This document shows, piece after piece, positions 8,634-16,653 of a DNA stretch of 64,000 nt. Position numbers and translations under genes: made by a program. The stretch is from Lysinibacillus sphaericus. GTDB lineage: Bacteria > Bacillota > Bacilli > Bacillales_A > Planococcaceae. The DNA lies in contig NZ_SADV01000002.1 in the NCBI RefSeq assembly GCF_006864135.1, positions 358,375 through 422,374 on the forward strand. The letters run 5' to 3'. The first letter of the stretch is position 1. Every line of letters starts with the position of its first letter. The notes under the pieces are model-generated. The model searched no databases and was not told the origin of the DNA. It saw only the letters and a program-made list of their open reading frames with translations.

Positions 8634-10089
8634 ACATAAGATTTAAAAAGTAATCTCGAATACATTGTTGATCGGAAAAAGGGAATTTTTGATTTTTTAT
8701 TTGTTGGGTTTGTTCATGCCCTTTTCCGGCAACAAGTACAATATCGCCTTTTTCTGCCTTTGCTAATGCTTGATGAATAGCAACTTTCCGATCTAGATAG
8801 ACTTCATAATATTGCTGCTCAGTAAAACCAGCAATAATACTTTCATTAATTAAAATTGGGTCTTCATCACGCGGATTATCAGTTGTTAAAAAAATGACAT
8901 CCGCATACTTACTAGCTACTGCTCCCATCGCAAAACGTTTCGCCTTATCTCGATTCCCCCCGCAGCTAAATACAAGGTAAAGGGTTTTCGAGCGATCAAA
9001 AGTTTGCAGAACAGCCTGTAATGCCTCTGCAGTATGTGCATAATCTACATACACATCAATCCCAAATGGATTGTCTATTTTCTCAAGTCTTCCTTCTGGT
9101 AGCCTTAACAACCACATATGCTCTGCTATCTCTTCAATTGAGAAACCTAGGCGCCATAAAGTCATCAACGCGGCTACAGCATTTTGCACATGATATTTAC
9201 CAACAAAAGGGATTTCTACAATATGCTCAGTCGATGATGTTTGTAAACAAAGTACCGTTTTTCCAAATGATTCACTGACAATTTGGATATGTAAATCATT
9301 ATGATTATCAAAGCCAAATGAGCAAGATTTTTTCTTATCATAAATACCGACGGAACGGCAAAAATTATCATCTCCATTTAGCACTAGCTTTTTCGATAAA
9401 TCTGCCAGCCTTTTTTTCGCACGCTTATATGCCTCGAGTCCTCCATGATCTTCTAAATGATCCTCCGATAAATTTAAAAAAACACCACAATCGATATCAC
9501 AATGATCAAGTCTATTTTGCTGTAATCCCATTGATGAAGCTTCTAAAACAACATGTGTAACACCATTTCGTACACATTGCTTTAAAATTGGATGCAACTC
9601 TTTCGCCTGTAATGTAGTTAATTGCTCATACACGGTTTGTTGTTTCTGTTCATTGATGAAAAATCCTACAGTTCCAATAACTGCAACGTTTTTATGTAGG
9701 GCTCTTAATAATTGGCTCACGAAATGACTCACTGTTGTTTTACCATTTGTACCTGTAATCGCAATGACTGTTAATGCTTCTGCGGGAAAGGCTGAAAGCT
9801 TTGCACTCGCATACGATAAAAATAAGGCTGTATTTGGAACCCAAACAAAAGGAATATTTTGATCGGTAATAGGCATTGAAATACTTTCTTCTGATACTAT
9901 CGCGGCAGCACCCCGGGCTAATGCTTCTTTTACAAAACGACTTCCCGATGTCTTCTTACCTTTACGTACAATAAAAATATCCCCAGGTTTTACTGCCTGA
10001 GCATAATCCTCGACTCCTGTAATAATTGTGCGAATAGATCCCCCAGTTATGCTACACGGCCAGTCTTTTAATAGCTCCGCTAATTGCAA
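8614..10089 (-). CDS. murE: MurE-type UDP-MurNAc-dipeptide ligase with DAP-type DNPR motif
   Basis: 491 residues in the Mur ligase order: an N-terminal UDP-sugar domain (about 1-95, divergent), ATP-binding TGTNGKTT at 112-119, the Lys of YKRAKKRL near 225 expected to be carbamylated, and a C-terminal domain with DNPR at 404-407 and GKGHEQT at 455-461. DNPR is the meso-diaminopimelate specificity motif; lysine-adding enzymes differ there. No mraY, murD or mur cluster is nearby, so this is an orphan copy. Start is TTG 10089 with AAAGGGGG 8 nt upstream. In Lysinibacillus, whose vegetative wall uses L-lysine but whose spore cortex uses DAP, such a copy may serve sporulation (inference). Confidence 0.8.
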   Translation of the reverse strand: MQLAELLKDWPCSITGGSIRTIITGVEDYAQAVKPGDIFIVRKGKKTSGSRFVKEALARGAAAIVSEESISMPITDQNIPFVWVPNTALFLSYASAKLSAFPAEALTVIAITGTNGKTTVSHFVSQLLRALHKNVAVIGTVGFFINEQKQQTVYEQLTTLQAKELHPILKQCVRNGVTHVVLEASSMGLQQNRLDHCDIDCGVFLNLSEDHLEDHGGLEAYKRAKKRLADLSKKLVLNGDDNFCRSVGIYDKKKSCSFGFDNHNDLHIQIVSESFGKTVLCLQTSSTEHIVEIPFVGKYHVQNAVAALMTLWRLGFSIEEIAEHMWLLRLPEGRLEKIDNPFGIDVYVDYAHTAEALQAVLQTFDRSKTLYLVFSCGGNRDKAKRFAMGAVASKYADVIFLTTDNPRDEDPILINESIIAGFTEQQYYEVYLDRKVAIHQALAKAEKGDIVLVAGKGHEQTQQIKNQKFPFSDQQCIRDYFLNLMSKDGVE

Positions 10090-10113
10090 GCTTCATTCCC
10101 CCTTTCGGTTCTC

Positions 10114-10141
10114 TATCATATGACGGCGTATGTAACGATGT
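10114..10141 (-). promoter_or_regulatory. Candidate sporulation-type promoter before the orphan murE
   Basis: The minus strand reads CATATGATA at 10122-10114, matching the sigma-K -10 form CATANNNTA, with an AC 17 nt upstream. The predicted start leaves a leader of about 20-25 nt before the TTG. The SigA alternative (TATGAT) has no matching -35 box. A weak call from short motifs only. Confidence 0.25.
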
Positions 10142-10175
10142 GACGAAAAATGTAGGCGGCGATCATTGTGCTTAT

Positions 10176-10210
10176 CTCACCTATAGAAGTGGGAGACTTC
10201 TATAGGTGAG
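10176..10210. repeat. 15-bp perfect inverted repeat
   Basis: CTCACCTATAGAAGT, loop GGGAG, ACTTCTATAGGTGAG. It is followed by GTTTTGCTTTCGCTTCTCAA, a phrase like those in the dispersed intergenic elements. It may act as a hairpin or terminator on the plus strand, but no plus-strand gene precedes it. Confidence 0.6.
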
Positions 10211-10237
10211 GTTTTGCTTTCGCTTCTCAATACATTT

Positions 10238-10284
10238 GAAAAAGACTGAAGATAAACTTGATTTCGCCAAGTTTATCTTCAGTC
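10238..10284 (-). terminator. Terminator of ylbC
   Basis: 17-bp perfect stem, GACTGAAGATAAACTTG and its complement with a 7-nt loop, then TTTTTC on the minus strand, 13 bp past the stop. Confidence 0.85.
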
Positions 10285-10296
10285 TCAAATTTCTAT

Positions 10297-11415
10297 TTAT
10301 GGTGATGATTCATCAATATTTTCTACTGGTTCCTCGGAGTCTTTCTCACTATCCAGCCCCTGTGAAGATGATTCTAATAATATTTGCGTATAATAGTTTA
10401 AAAATACTCCAGATCCCACTGTCGTATATTTATCATTTAAAATGACATTTCGATGCTCAGGTGAATTAAGCCAGCCATGCATTGCTTCAATCGCATCAAA
10501 ATAATCAGTCGCAAGATTTTCATTTGCTTCACTATATTCGATTCCCCGTGTTTCTAATCTCTTTTTTAAATCTCCATTTGTTGGTGATTCATGAGCAAGG
10601 AAATTGTGCACCTTCATATCTTCACTATGCATTTTTGCAACTTCTTCTAATGAATCATCCATATTTAATGGTGTTAAATCATGTTGAACTCTCGTTACAT
10701 TTATTAAATCGTTAAGCTGCGCAGCATTTGCTTCATTAATTTCCTGCTGTAAAAAGGAAGATGGTGGTGTTGGTATTACTAGCTCACCTTGATAAGTCAT
10801 TTCATACGGTTGATGAAGAACAAGGGTTTTACTATTAGTAAAACGTATTCCTTGTAGCTTACCCGTTTCTCTATCTATATAAAGTTGTGCAAAAAGCCCT
10901 TCAAATTTTACAAGCAGTCGTGTCTGCATATCTTCTTCACTCATCGAGAAAACGAAAATATTTTCACCGACATTCGCAGTTACTTCATAATCAATAATTG
11001 TCATTCGGTATATCTCATCGCGCTTCTGACCAACCTTAAAAGGAGAAGCATCCAAATCATCACCAGCGATGTAAACTTGTGTCACAATGTGATTGTCAAC
11101 GCCTACCATGAAAAATGTAGAAGCACTGGAGTTATAGATCCACCAATCATATCCAAAGGAGGATGGTTCCTTTCGTACTGGTTCACCATATTTCTCCAAA
11201 ACTACCTTAGCTTCTTGACCGATTAATGTCGACATCCCGCTTTTTGGACGTGTCGTTGCTCCCATTTCAGGCTGCTTTAATTCGGTTTTGGGAATAACAT
11301 TTGAATTGGCATTCGGGCCTTTTAGTGGCTCGTTTTCACGCGGTGTATTAAAAAACATAAAGCCAATTAATGTAATTGCAGCACATGCCATAAAAATGCG
11401 AAATAAAGCTTTCAT
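10297..11415 (-). CDS. ylbC: YlbC-like secreted CAP-domain protein
   Basis: 372 residues: membrane anchor or signal at 5-23, a CAP-associated N-terminal domain about 60-190, then a CAP/SCP domain about 235-355 with HSEDMKVHNFLAHESPTNGD, NENLATDYFDAIEAMHGWLNSPEHRNVIL. The His and Glu of these blocks form the family's conserved cleft. The C-terminus is Glu/Ser-rich. AAGGAG lies 6 nt before the ATG. Bacillus CAP proteins are extracytoplasmic; their function is mostly unknown. Position beside the cta cluster matches B. subtilis ylbC. Confidence 0.85.
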   Translation of the reverse strand: MKALFRIFMACAAITLIGFMFFNTPRENEPLKGPNANSNVIPKTELKQPEMGATTRPKSGMSTLIGQEAKVVLEKYGEPVRKEPSSFGYDWWIYNSSASTFFMVGVDNHIVTQVYIAGDDLDASPFKVGQKRDEIYRMTIIDYEVTANVGENIFVFSMSEEDMQTRLLVKFEGLFAQLYIDRETGKLQGIRFTNSKTLVLHQPYEMTYQGELVIPTPPSSFLQQEINEANAAQLNDLINVTRVQHDLTPLNMDDSLEEVAKMHSEDMKVHNFLAHESPTNGDLKKRLETRGIEYSEANENLATDYFDAIEAMHGWLNSPEHRNVILNDKYTTVGSGVFLNYYTQILLESSSQGLDSEKDSEEPVENIDESSP

Positions 11416-11560
11416 ACATGACTCCTTCTTATCACATTAGTCTATTTATTATATCAATTATAATTGGGTTGACACAATGTTGTCATTGCAACAATGTCGA
11501 ATATGCTCTATTATAAAAATGAGCGTATACTTTGTACGAGAACCTAAAGGAGGATTAAAG

Positions 11561-11926
11561 ATGTATTTCGAAAATACTAACCTTGAAAATTTAACAGCTG
11601 ATCAAGAACTTATTGTAAGCGTCATGAAAAAAAACGGTTTAGAATGTGATGGCGGCTGGGATTACGAACGTATGACATTTGATAAGCGTTTCGATACTCG
11701 CGAAGGTCGTTATTATCTACGTGTATTCTCATATGCTAAATCTGGTGATGTTGGTGCACACGATGCCATTTTAACATTAATGAAACCAGTACTTGGTAAG
11801 TACTACTATCCACACGGCGTTGAGTATGGTGATGATGAAGTTTATCCAGCTCATCTTGTAAAAAAATGTGAAGAAATCTTAAAAAAGGTTAAATTAGACC
11901 TAGAAGCTTTTGAAATTCATGCTTAA
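11561..11926 (+). CDS. YugN-like protein
   Basis: 121 residues. It opens MYFENTNLENLTADQELIVS and carries GGWDYERMTFDKRFD and LGKYYYPHGVEYGDD, the signature of the small YugN family. No catalytic motif is visible. ATG 11561 follows AAAGGAGG by 7 nt; a longer frame upstream lacks a site. Role unknown in any organism, as far as I know. Confidence 0.8.
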   Translation: MYFENTNLENLTADQELIVSVMKKNGLECDGGWDYERMTFDKRFDTREGRYYLRVFSYAKSGDVGAHDAILTLMKPVLGKYYYPHGVEYGDDEVYPAHLVKKCEEILKKVKLDLEAFEIHA

Positions 11927-12041
11927 TTTTAGATAGTTATGTCATTTTGCATTGATGTCGATTAAACATCGAAATTATTTTATTTTTTTATTAGGGTTTA
12001 CAGTAAATCGGCAATAACATGCAGTGCAATAGCTAAATCTG

Positions 12042-12067
12042 AAAAGACTGGTGGTCCAGTCTTTTTT
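12042..12067 (+). terminator. Terminator of the yugN-like gene
   Basis: AAAAGACTGG, loop TGG, TCCAGTCTTTTTT; about 115 bp past the stop. Confidence 0.8.
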
Positions 12068-12133
12068 ATTTTGAGTAAAAATTTTATTTCTTCTCATACT
12101 AACTATATCTTTTACATGATGTAGGTGAGACAA

Positions 12134-13198
12134 ATGTTACAATTTTTAAAACACCCCTTTTTTCGCCATCCGATCATTGTTATAGCTATCGGAATTGCAA
12201 TTCTCTGGTTTATATCTCTGTCATTACCCATACTGCTTGCCTACGTAACTGCATTATTATTGGAACCTGTCATCATACGAATTAGTAAACGGTTCCGAAA
12301 AAAACGCAAAATAGTCGCATCTCTTTTTTTCTTGTTCTTTTCAAGCATGACATTACTTTTATGTATTCTCATTATATTTATAAGTTGGAAACAATTTTCG
12401 ACATTTATCATTCATATTCCAGAGTACCTCAACCAGCTATCTGCACTATGGATTCAAACACAATCCAAGCTTTCCAACTATACTTATCACTTGCCCTTAG
12501 ATCTTGTTATACAAATTCAACTTATGATAGCACGAGCTCTCTCTTCAATCGAGAAATATGCTCTTTCTTTAACAAATGTAAATGTTTGGTCATCTTCACT
12601 TACGTATATAACTTCTCGTTTGTTTGATATTTTCGTTTATTGGATTGTACTATATATGTTTCTTTTAGAATTACCGAACATTAACCGTAAAATGTTAGCG
12701 CCTATTTCGTTTCACTATCATCAAAAAATACTATTTATTGGACAGCGTGTAAAACTTGCTTTATTTGGTTTTGTAAAAGCTCAATTTTTAATTGGTATTT
12801 GCATTTTTGTTATCGCTTTTGGAACCTTTTATTTTCTTAAAACACCGTTCCCATTTATTTTAGCACTTTTACTAGTCATTTTAGATTTCGTGCCTTTTTT
12901 AGATTCATTTATTTTGCTTCTTCCTTGGGCAATATACAAAGCTTTTACAGGTGAATACATTTATGCTGTTATGTTAGTCGTACTTACGATCGCACAATTT
13001 TTAGTTCGACGAATGATTGAGCCTAGAGTTATTGGAAATAAAGTTGGACTCTCCTCACTAACAACCTTTATTGCTATGTTTATCGGTTTTAAAATGTTTG
13101 GATTTTCCGGTATTTTAATTGGCCCTTTACTCGTTGTTGTTATCGTTTCCCTATTTAATCAAACATCCATAAAAAATCTCCCACCTTCTCAAAAATAA
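12134..13198 (+). CDS. AI-2E family (PerM/YtvI-type) membrane transporter
   Basis: 354 residues with about seven membrane spans: two at the N-terminus (residues 12-35), one near 60-80, then a soluble loop and a C-terminal cluster. The conserved block LVILDFVPFLDSFILLLPWA near 256-275 and EPRVIGNKVGLSSLTTFIAM near 297-316 mark the family. Members export small molecules or Na+; transport of AI-2 holds for only a few. ATG 12134 follows AGGTGA by 5 nt; a GTG at 12125 sits inside that site. Monocistronic. Confidence 0.85.
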   Translation: MLQFLKHPFFRHPIIVIAIGIAILWFISLSLPILLAYVTALLLEPVIIRISKRFRKKRKIVASLFFLFFSSMTLLLCILIIFISWKQFSTFIIHIPEYLNQLSALWIQTQSKLSNYTYHLPLDLVIQIQLMIARALSSIEKYALSLTNVNVWSSSLTYITSRLFDIFVYWIVLYMFLLELPNINRKMLAPISFHYHQKILFIGQRVKLALFGFVKAQFLIGICIFVIAFGTFYFLKTPFPFILALLLVILDFVPFLDSFILLLPWAIYKAFTGEYIYAVMLVVLTIAQFLVRRMIEPRVIGNKVGLSSLTTFIAMFIGFKMFGFSGILIGPLLVVVIVSLFNQTSIKNLPPSQK

Positions 13199-13216
13199 GG
13201 AGGGAGATTTTTTTTT
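13172..13216 (+). terminator. Terminator of the AI-2E family gene
   Basis: AAAATCTCCCACCTT and AAGGAGGGAGATTTTTTTTT; the stem includes the last codons of the gene. Confidence 0.8.
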
Positions 13217-13219
13217 AAT

Positions 13220-13384
13220 CAATTATGCCTCGGCATAATCGCGTCCAGAATTCTGCTTTGTGCTGCATATAGAACTTCATTCCGATTCCATGACATCCGC
13301 CGGAGGCTTCAGGCCAATAAATGTTTTTTGCGGAAAGCCCAGTGCGCAGGTACAGATGTTCGAGCACCCGTTAAAAGAGGTTAA
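13220..13384. repeat. Dispersed intergenic element, family 2 (with palindrome AATTATGCC/GGCATAAT)
   Basis: Starts with a near copy of the palindrome at 2050 and ends GCGCAGGTACAGATGTTCGA, then GCACCCGTTAAAAGAGGTTAAA. That end matches the elements at 34765 and 40709 (GGTACAGATGTTTGGACACC, then CACTGAAGAAGTTAAA). The terminal TTAAA includes the stop codon of the ctaM-like gene. It fills the gap between two converging genes. Confidence 0.55.
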
Positions 13385-13842
13385 AAGCCTAATATAGCTT
13401 TAATGACAGATGTTGTTTCACCTGGTTCAAACATAACGTATAGTAAAAAGTATACTAAAACTCCTGTAATAGCTACGAAGAACCAAATAATACTTGTAAT
13501 CGGTCCAATACGACGGTGAAGCTTGAGATTAGTTTTCAAACCAGAAATAATACTAACAATTCCAAATACTGCTCCAGTTGTTGCGAGAGTAATATGGAAA
13601 ATTAAGAAGAAAGTATAATATGGCTTTAAATCTTCTCCACCACCAAACGCTGTGTTACCAATAAAGACTGTTCGTGAAGCGTAAATAATAAAGAAGATAA
13701 GTGCTGCAACTCCTGCTGCAAGCATTACTTTTTTATGTGCCTCTACTTTTCTTTTTATAATTAAGCCCCAACCAATAGCTACAAGTACAGCACTAATAAC
13801 GATGAATGACGTACTTATAGTAGGCAAAATTTGCAATTCCAT
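13381..13842 (-). CDS. ctaM: CtaM/YozB-like oxidase assembly protein (DUF420)
   Basis: 153 residues with four or five membrane spans and conserved His residues (HKKVML at about 36, FHITLATTG near 89, KLHRRIGPIT near 112). DUF420 proteins such as staphylococcal CtaM are needed for heme-copper oxidase maturation. AAGGGG lies 8 nt before ATG 13842. It directly follows ctaG on the same strand, as the last gene of the oxidase cluster. The gene name is by family and context. Confidence 0.8.
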   Translation of the reverse strand: MELQILPTISTSFIVISAVLVAIGWGLIIKRKVEAHKKVMLAAGVAALIFFIIYASRTVFIGNTAFGGGEDLKPYYTFFLIFHITLATTGAVFGIVSIISGLKTNLKLHRRIGPITSIIWFFVAITGVLVYFLLYVMFEPGETTSVIKAILGF

Positions 13843-13876
13843 TTACAAAACCCCTTATACAAATTAAAGTTTCTTT

Positions 13877-14809
13877 TTACAACTGATGTTGTTGTTGTTG
13901 ATTTTCCCATTTCTTTTGATGTTCTTTTAATGCATCAGCAGTAATTTTATCAGGATCCTTTTGTTCTGACCGATACCACTTAATAAATATTGATCCAAGT
14001 AATACACCAAAAATAAGCTCTTGTAAAATCTTCATTAAAACGCCGCCTAGTTGCTGATCGGCAACAGGTGTCATATTTGTAAAGAGCTCTGGTCCTGATA
14101 AAGATAAACTAGACAATGTAGAAACAGGTACACAAAGTTCCATTGCCTTTAGCCATGCATCACCATTTGTATATGTTTCATACATTGCGTTTGGCGCAAA
14201 AATAATTAACGCACACGCAGGTGTAATTAATACCGCGTTAGCAATAATATAGGCTAATTTATACAAGGGTTTCATATGCGAACTATTAGGCATCTTTTGA
14301 ATCAAAGGCCAGTACATTAAAGTAGCAGAAACAAATAATACAAATGTATATGTACCATGTAAAGTTTCGTTTAATTTAATGTAGTCTAATACTGCAGGTA
14401 AATGATAGAAAGAAAATAACCCAATAAACACAAATACCGCAACGACAGGGAGTGTAAATACTTTAAATAAAGATTTAACAACCGGTGCTTCAATCGCAAC
14501 TTTCCATACCCACCAAGGAATTCCCTTAATTAAGAAAATCGGTACAAGTAATAATAAAATAGCCATTTGCACCATATGCATCGTAAACATAATATGTGCC
14601 ATTAAATCTATTGGAGATCCTTTAATAATATAAATCGTTACCATTGCCAGTACAAAATAAATAGCCTCTTCCTTTTTCAAAGGCTCACTTACTTTAAAAT
14701 CTTTGCGCCACTTTGTTGTGACTAGAAAATAGATGACTGTTATGAAAACAAGAACCCCTATTAAGTATGGGCTCCATAAAGCTTGGAAACCAAATATACT
14801 AAGTGGCAT
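13877..14809 (-). CDS. ctaG: Cytochrome c oxidase assembly factor CtaG
   Basis: 310 residues, about seven membrane spans, with the caa3_CtaG family features: MAHIMFTMHMVQMAILLLLV near 70-89 with metal-binding Met/His, FYHLPAVLDY near 134-143, and DQQLGGVLMKILQELIFG near 256-273. In B. subtilis CtaG is needed for formation of active caa3 oxidase, probably copper delivery to CuB. AAGGAG lies 10 nt before ATG 14809. It is separated from ctaF by an 870-bp gap holding a terminator and repeats, so it is probably a separate transcript from ctaCDEF. Confidence 0.9.
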   Translation of the reverse strand: MPLSIFGFQALWSPYLIGVLVFITVIYFLVTTKWRKDFKVSEPLKKEEAIYFVLAMVTIYIIKGSPIDLMAHIMFTMHMVQMAILLLLVPIFLIKGIPWWVWKVAIEAPVVKSLFKVFTLPVVAVFVFIGLFSFYHLPAVLDYIKLNETLHGTYTFVLFVSATLMYWPLIQKMPNSSHMKPLYKLAYIIANAVLITPACALIIFAPNAMYETYTNGDAWLKAMELCVPVSTLSSLSLSGPELFTNMTPVADQQLGGVLMKILQELIFGVLLGSIFIKWYRSEQKDPDKITADALKEHQKKWENQQQQHQL

Positions 14810-14956
14810 ACAGAACGCACTCCTTTTACTTCAATACCCCTATTATAGAACGCTTACACTTATTCTGCAATGAACGAAAGGTGAACAAATTACTAACCAT
14901 AGTATATTACTTGAACAAGCTAGAGCATCCATTAAGAGTATTTTATTTCTTGTGGG

Positions 14957-15304
14957 TCGTCAGCCATAGCGTGGGGTTGATTTCCGTTCCGACTGGGCGC
15001 TTTGTTGCTGCCGCTTCGCTTTCGCACAGAAAAAACATTTGTAGCTGACGCTACAGAAAACATTTGTTGCTGACGCTTCGTTTTCGCACAGAGCAAAGCT
15101 TCCTGGGGGCGTAGCGGCTTGGGGCAACAGGATGTTTTTTGTGCGAAAGCGTAGTGTAACGTAGCGGCAGCAACAGGATGTTGGTCACGAAGGCGTTATC
15201 ACAGGACGTGATGCTTTTAGCCTTCGTTCCCCTAGCTGCTCGCTCCATGGTCTCATCTGTGACGCTGATCCCCAAGGAGTCGCCCAGTCTCCACTACAAT
15301 CAAC
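14957..15304 (+). repeat. Long interspersed element, family 1, copy 1
   Basis: Begins with a degenerate left terminus (GTCAGCCATAGCGTGGGG), then GTTGATTTCCGTTCCGACTG. It has internal near-repeats of GCTTCGCTTTCGCACAGAAA and the conserved core GTTGGTCACGAAGGCGTTAT ... AGCCTTCGTTC. It ends CAGTCTCCACTACAATCAAC. The inner ends GTTGATT/AATCAAC and ACTGGGCG/CGCCCAGT are inverted. It sits between ctaF and ctaG. Short frames inside it are by-products of the repeat. Confidence 0.75.
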
Positions 15305-15515
15305 TGATTCATACGGCATGTATCCTCTGCCTTGTCGCTACAATTTAAGCAATAAAACTTAACTTAAGCAAAATAGTTTGTCTCTGCGAAAGCATAGATA
15401 CAGCAAAAATAGATCTAATCACGTCACTATTATAAGTCTATTCTGTTCAATTAAGGCGCGTTTACATAGTGTCAACTTTTGAAATGCATAATATTTATAA
15501 AAGTTCTCCACTATT

Positions 15516-15576
15516 GTTGATTGGAGTGGAAGGCTACTCGCCCACAGGAAAGCGAGTAGCCTGGAACGGAAATCAC
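15516..15576. repeat. Short hairpin form of the GTTGATTGGAGTGG repeat
   Basis: A 61-bp unit: TTGATTGGAGTGGAA, then GGCTACTCGC, loop CCACAGGAAA, GCGAGTAGCC, and TGGAACGGAAATCA. The inner stem is 10 bp and perfect. The outer arms match the ends of the long elements, so this looks like a minimal version without the core. Confidence 0.7.
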
Positions 15577-15634
15577 TCTCACATAAATTATATTAATTCT
15601 TAGCGGCTCATTCACTTGAATAGAACCCAAAAAG

Positions 15635-15672
15635 AAAAGCACGTTTCTACTGAAAGTAGAGAACGTGCTTTT
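15635..15672 (-). terminator. Terminator of the ctaCDEF operon
   Basis: AAAGCACGTTCTCTAC, loop, GTAGAAACGTGCTTT (one bulge), then TCTTTTT on the minus strand, 9 bp after the ctaF stop. Confidence 0.85.
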
Positions 15673-15680
15673 TTTGGTGA

Positions 15681-16025
15681 TTACCACCAAATAATTGTTA
15701 AAAATGCTAAGAAGAATGTAAATGCGATTAGTATACCCATCCACATGAAGAAACCAATTACACCACCGAAGTGTGTTTTTTTGTCTTCTAAGTGCATGAA
15801 AGCGTAAAGTTGAAGAACAACTTGAACACCAGCAAGCAATAAAATAAGCGGTAATACTAAGTATTTAGAAAAATCAGCAGCAACTACAGCGAATGCGATG
15901 AACGTAAAGAAAATCATAATCGCAAAGTTGAGTACTTGTTTACGCATATGAACGGCATTATGATGACGGTCATACTCGTATTGTGCCTGTGTCTTAGCAA
16001 CTATAGGTGTATCGTGTGTAGACAT
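15681..16025 (-). CDS. ctaF: Cytochrome c oxidase subunit IV (caa3 type)
   Basis: 114 residues with three membrane spans (about 32-52, 58-78, 88-110) and a His-rich N-terminus. The VLQLYAFMHLEDKKTHFGG loop is typical of bacterial COX4-like subunits. It is the last structural gene, one base after ctaE and directly before a terminator. Confidence 0.92.
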   Translation of the reverse strand: MSTHDTPIVAKTQAQYEYDRHHNAVHMRKQVLNFAIMIFFTFIAFAVVAADFSKYLVLPLILLLAGVQVVLQLYAFMHLEDKKTHFGGVIGFFMWMGILIAFTFFLAFLTIIWW

Positions 16026-16026
16026 A

Positions 16027-16653
16027 TTATCCGATCACTCCCATCAAGTATACTACTGTAAAGATGAATACCCAAACTACGTCGATAAAGTGCCAGTATA
16101 AAGCAGCTACGAAAAATTTAGGTGCATTGTATAAGTTAAGACCGCGCTTAGCATTACGAAGCATTAACGTAGCAAACCATACAAGACCTAATGTTACGTG
16201 GAAACCATGTGTACCAACTAAAGAATAAAACGCAGTTGAGAATGCAGATTGGTCAAATGTAAAACCAAGACCTACATAATGATTGAATTCATAGATTTCA
16301 AGACCTAAGAATCCAAGACCTAAAAGTAATGTAATACCAAACCAAGTTTGCATAGCTTTAAAGTTAAAGTTACGCATATGGTAAATGGCATAAACAGACG
16401 TTAGTGAAGATGTTAATAATAACATCGTCATAGCGAAAGCTAAAGGTAATTCAAATAAACCTTGTGTTGTGAACTCCATGCCAGCAGGCCCTTTGTTCTT
16501 AAGCGCTAGGTAAGTAGCGAATAAACTCGCGAAAAGTACAACTTCACAGGCAAGGAAAATCCAGAAACCAACAACTTTATTTTTCCCTTCCATCGTCGCT
16601 TGTTCAGGATGATCTGGCCAAGTATGAGGAGTAAATTTAGTATTGAAATCCAT
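16027..16653 (-). CDS. ctaE: Cytochrome c oxidase subunit III (caa3 type)
   Basis: 208 residues, five membrane spans. Subunit III signatures: FWIFLACEVVLFASLFATYL near 30-49, YSLVGTHGFHVTLGLVW near 143-159, and ALYWHFIDVVWVFIFTVVYL near 184-203. It supports stable turnover of subunit I. The ATG overlaps the ctaD stop (TAATG), giving translational coupling. Confidence 0.95.
   Translation of the reverse strand: MDFNTKFTPHTWPDHPEQATMEGKNKVVGFWIFLACEVVLFASLFATYLALKNKGPAGMEFTTQGLFELPLAFAMTMLLLTSSLTSVYAIYHMRNFNFKAMQTWFGITLLLGLGFLGLEIYEFNHYVGLGFTFDQSAFSTAFYSLVGTHGFHVTLGLVWFATLMLRNAKRGLNLYNAPKFFVAALYWHFIDVVWVFIFTVVYLMGVIG

Noticed and set aside
14803..15275. Two open frames of 74-81 codons within the ctaG-ctaF gap
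   Set aside because: They lie inside the family-1 repeat; the same repeat gives similar peptides at 30959, 36127, 36200 and 42746 without ribosome-binding sites.
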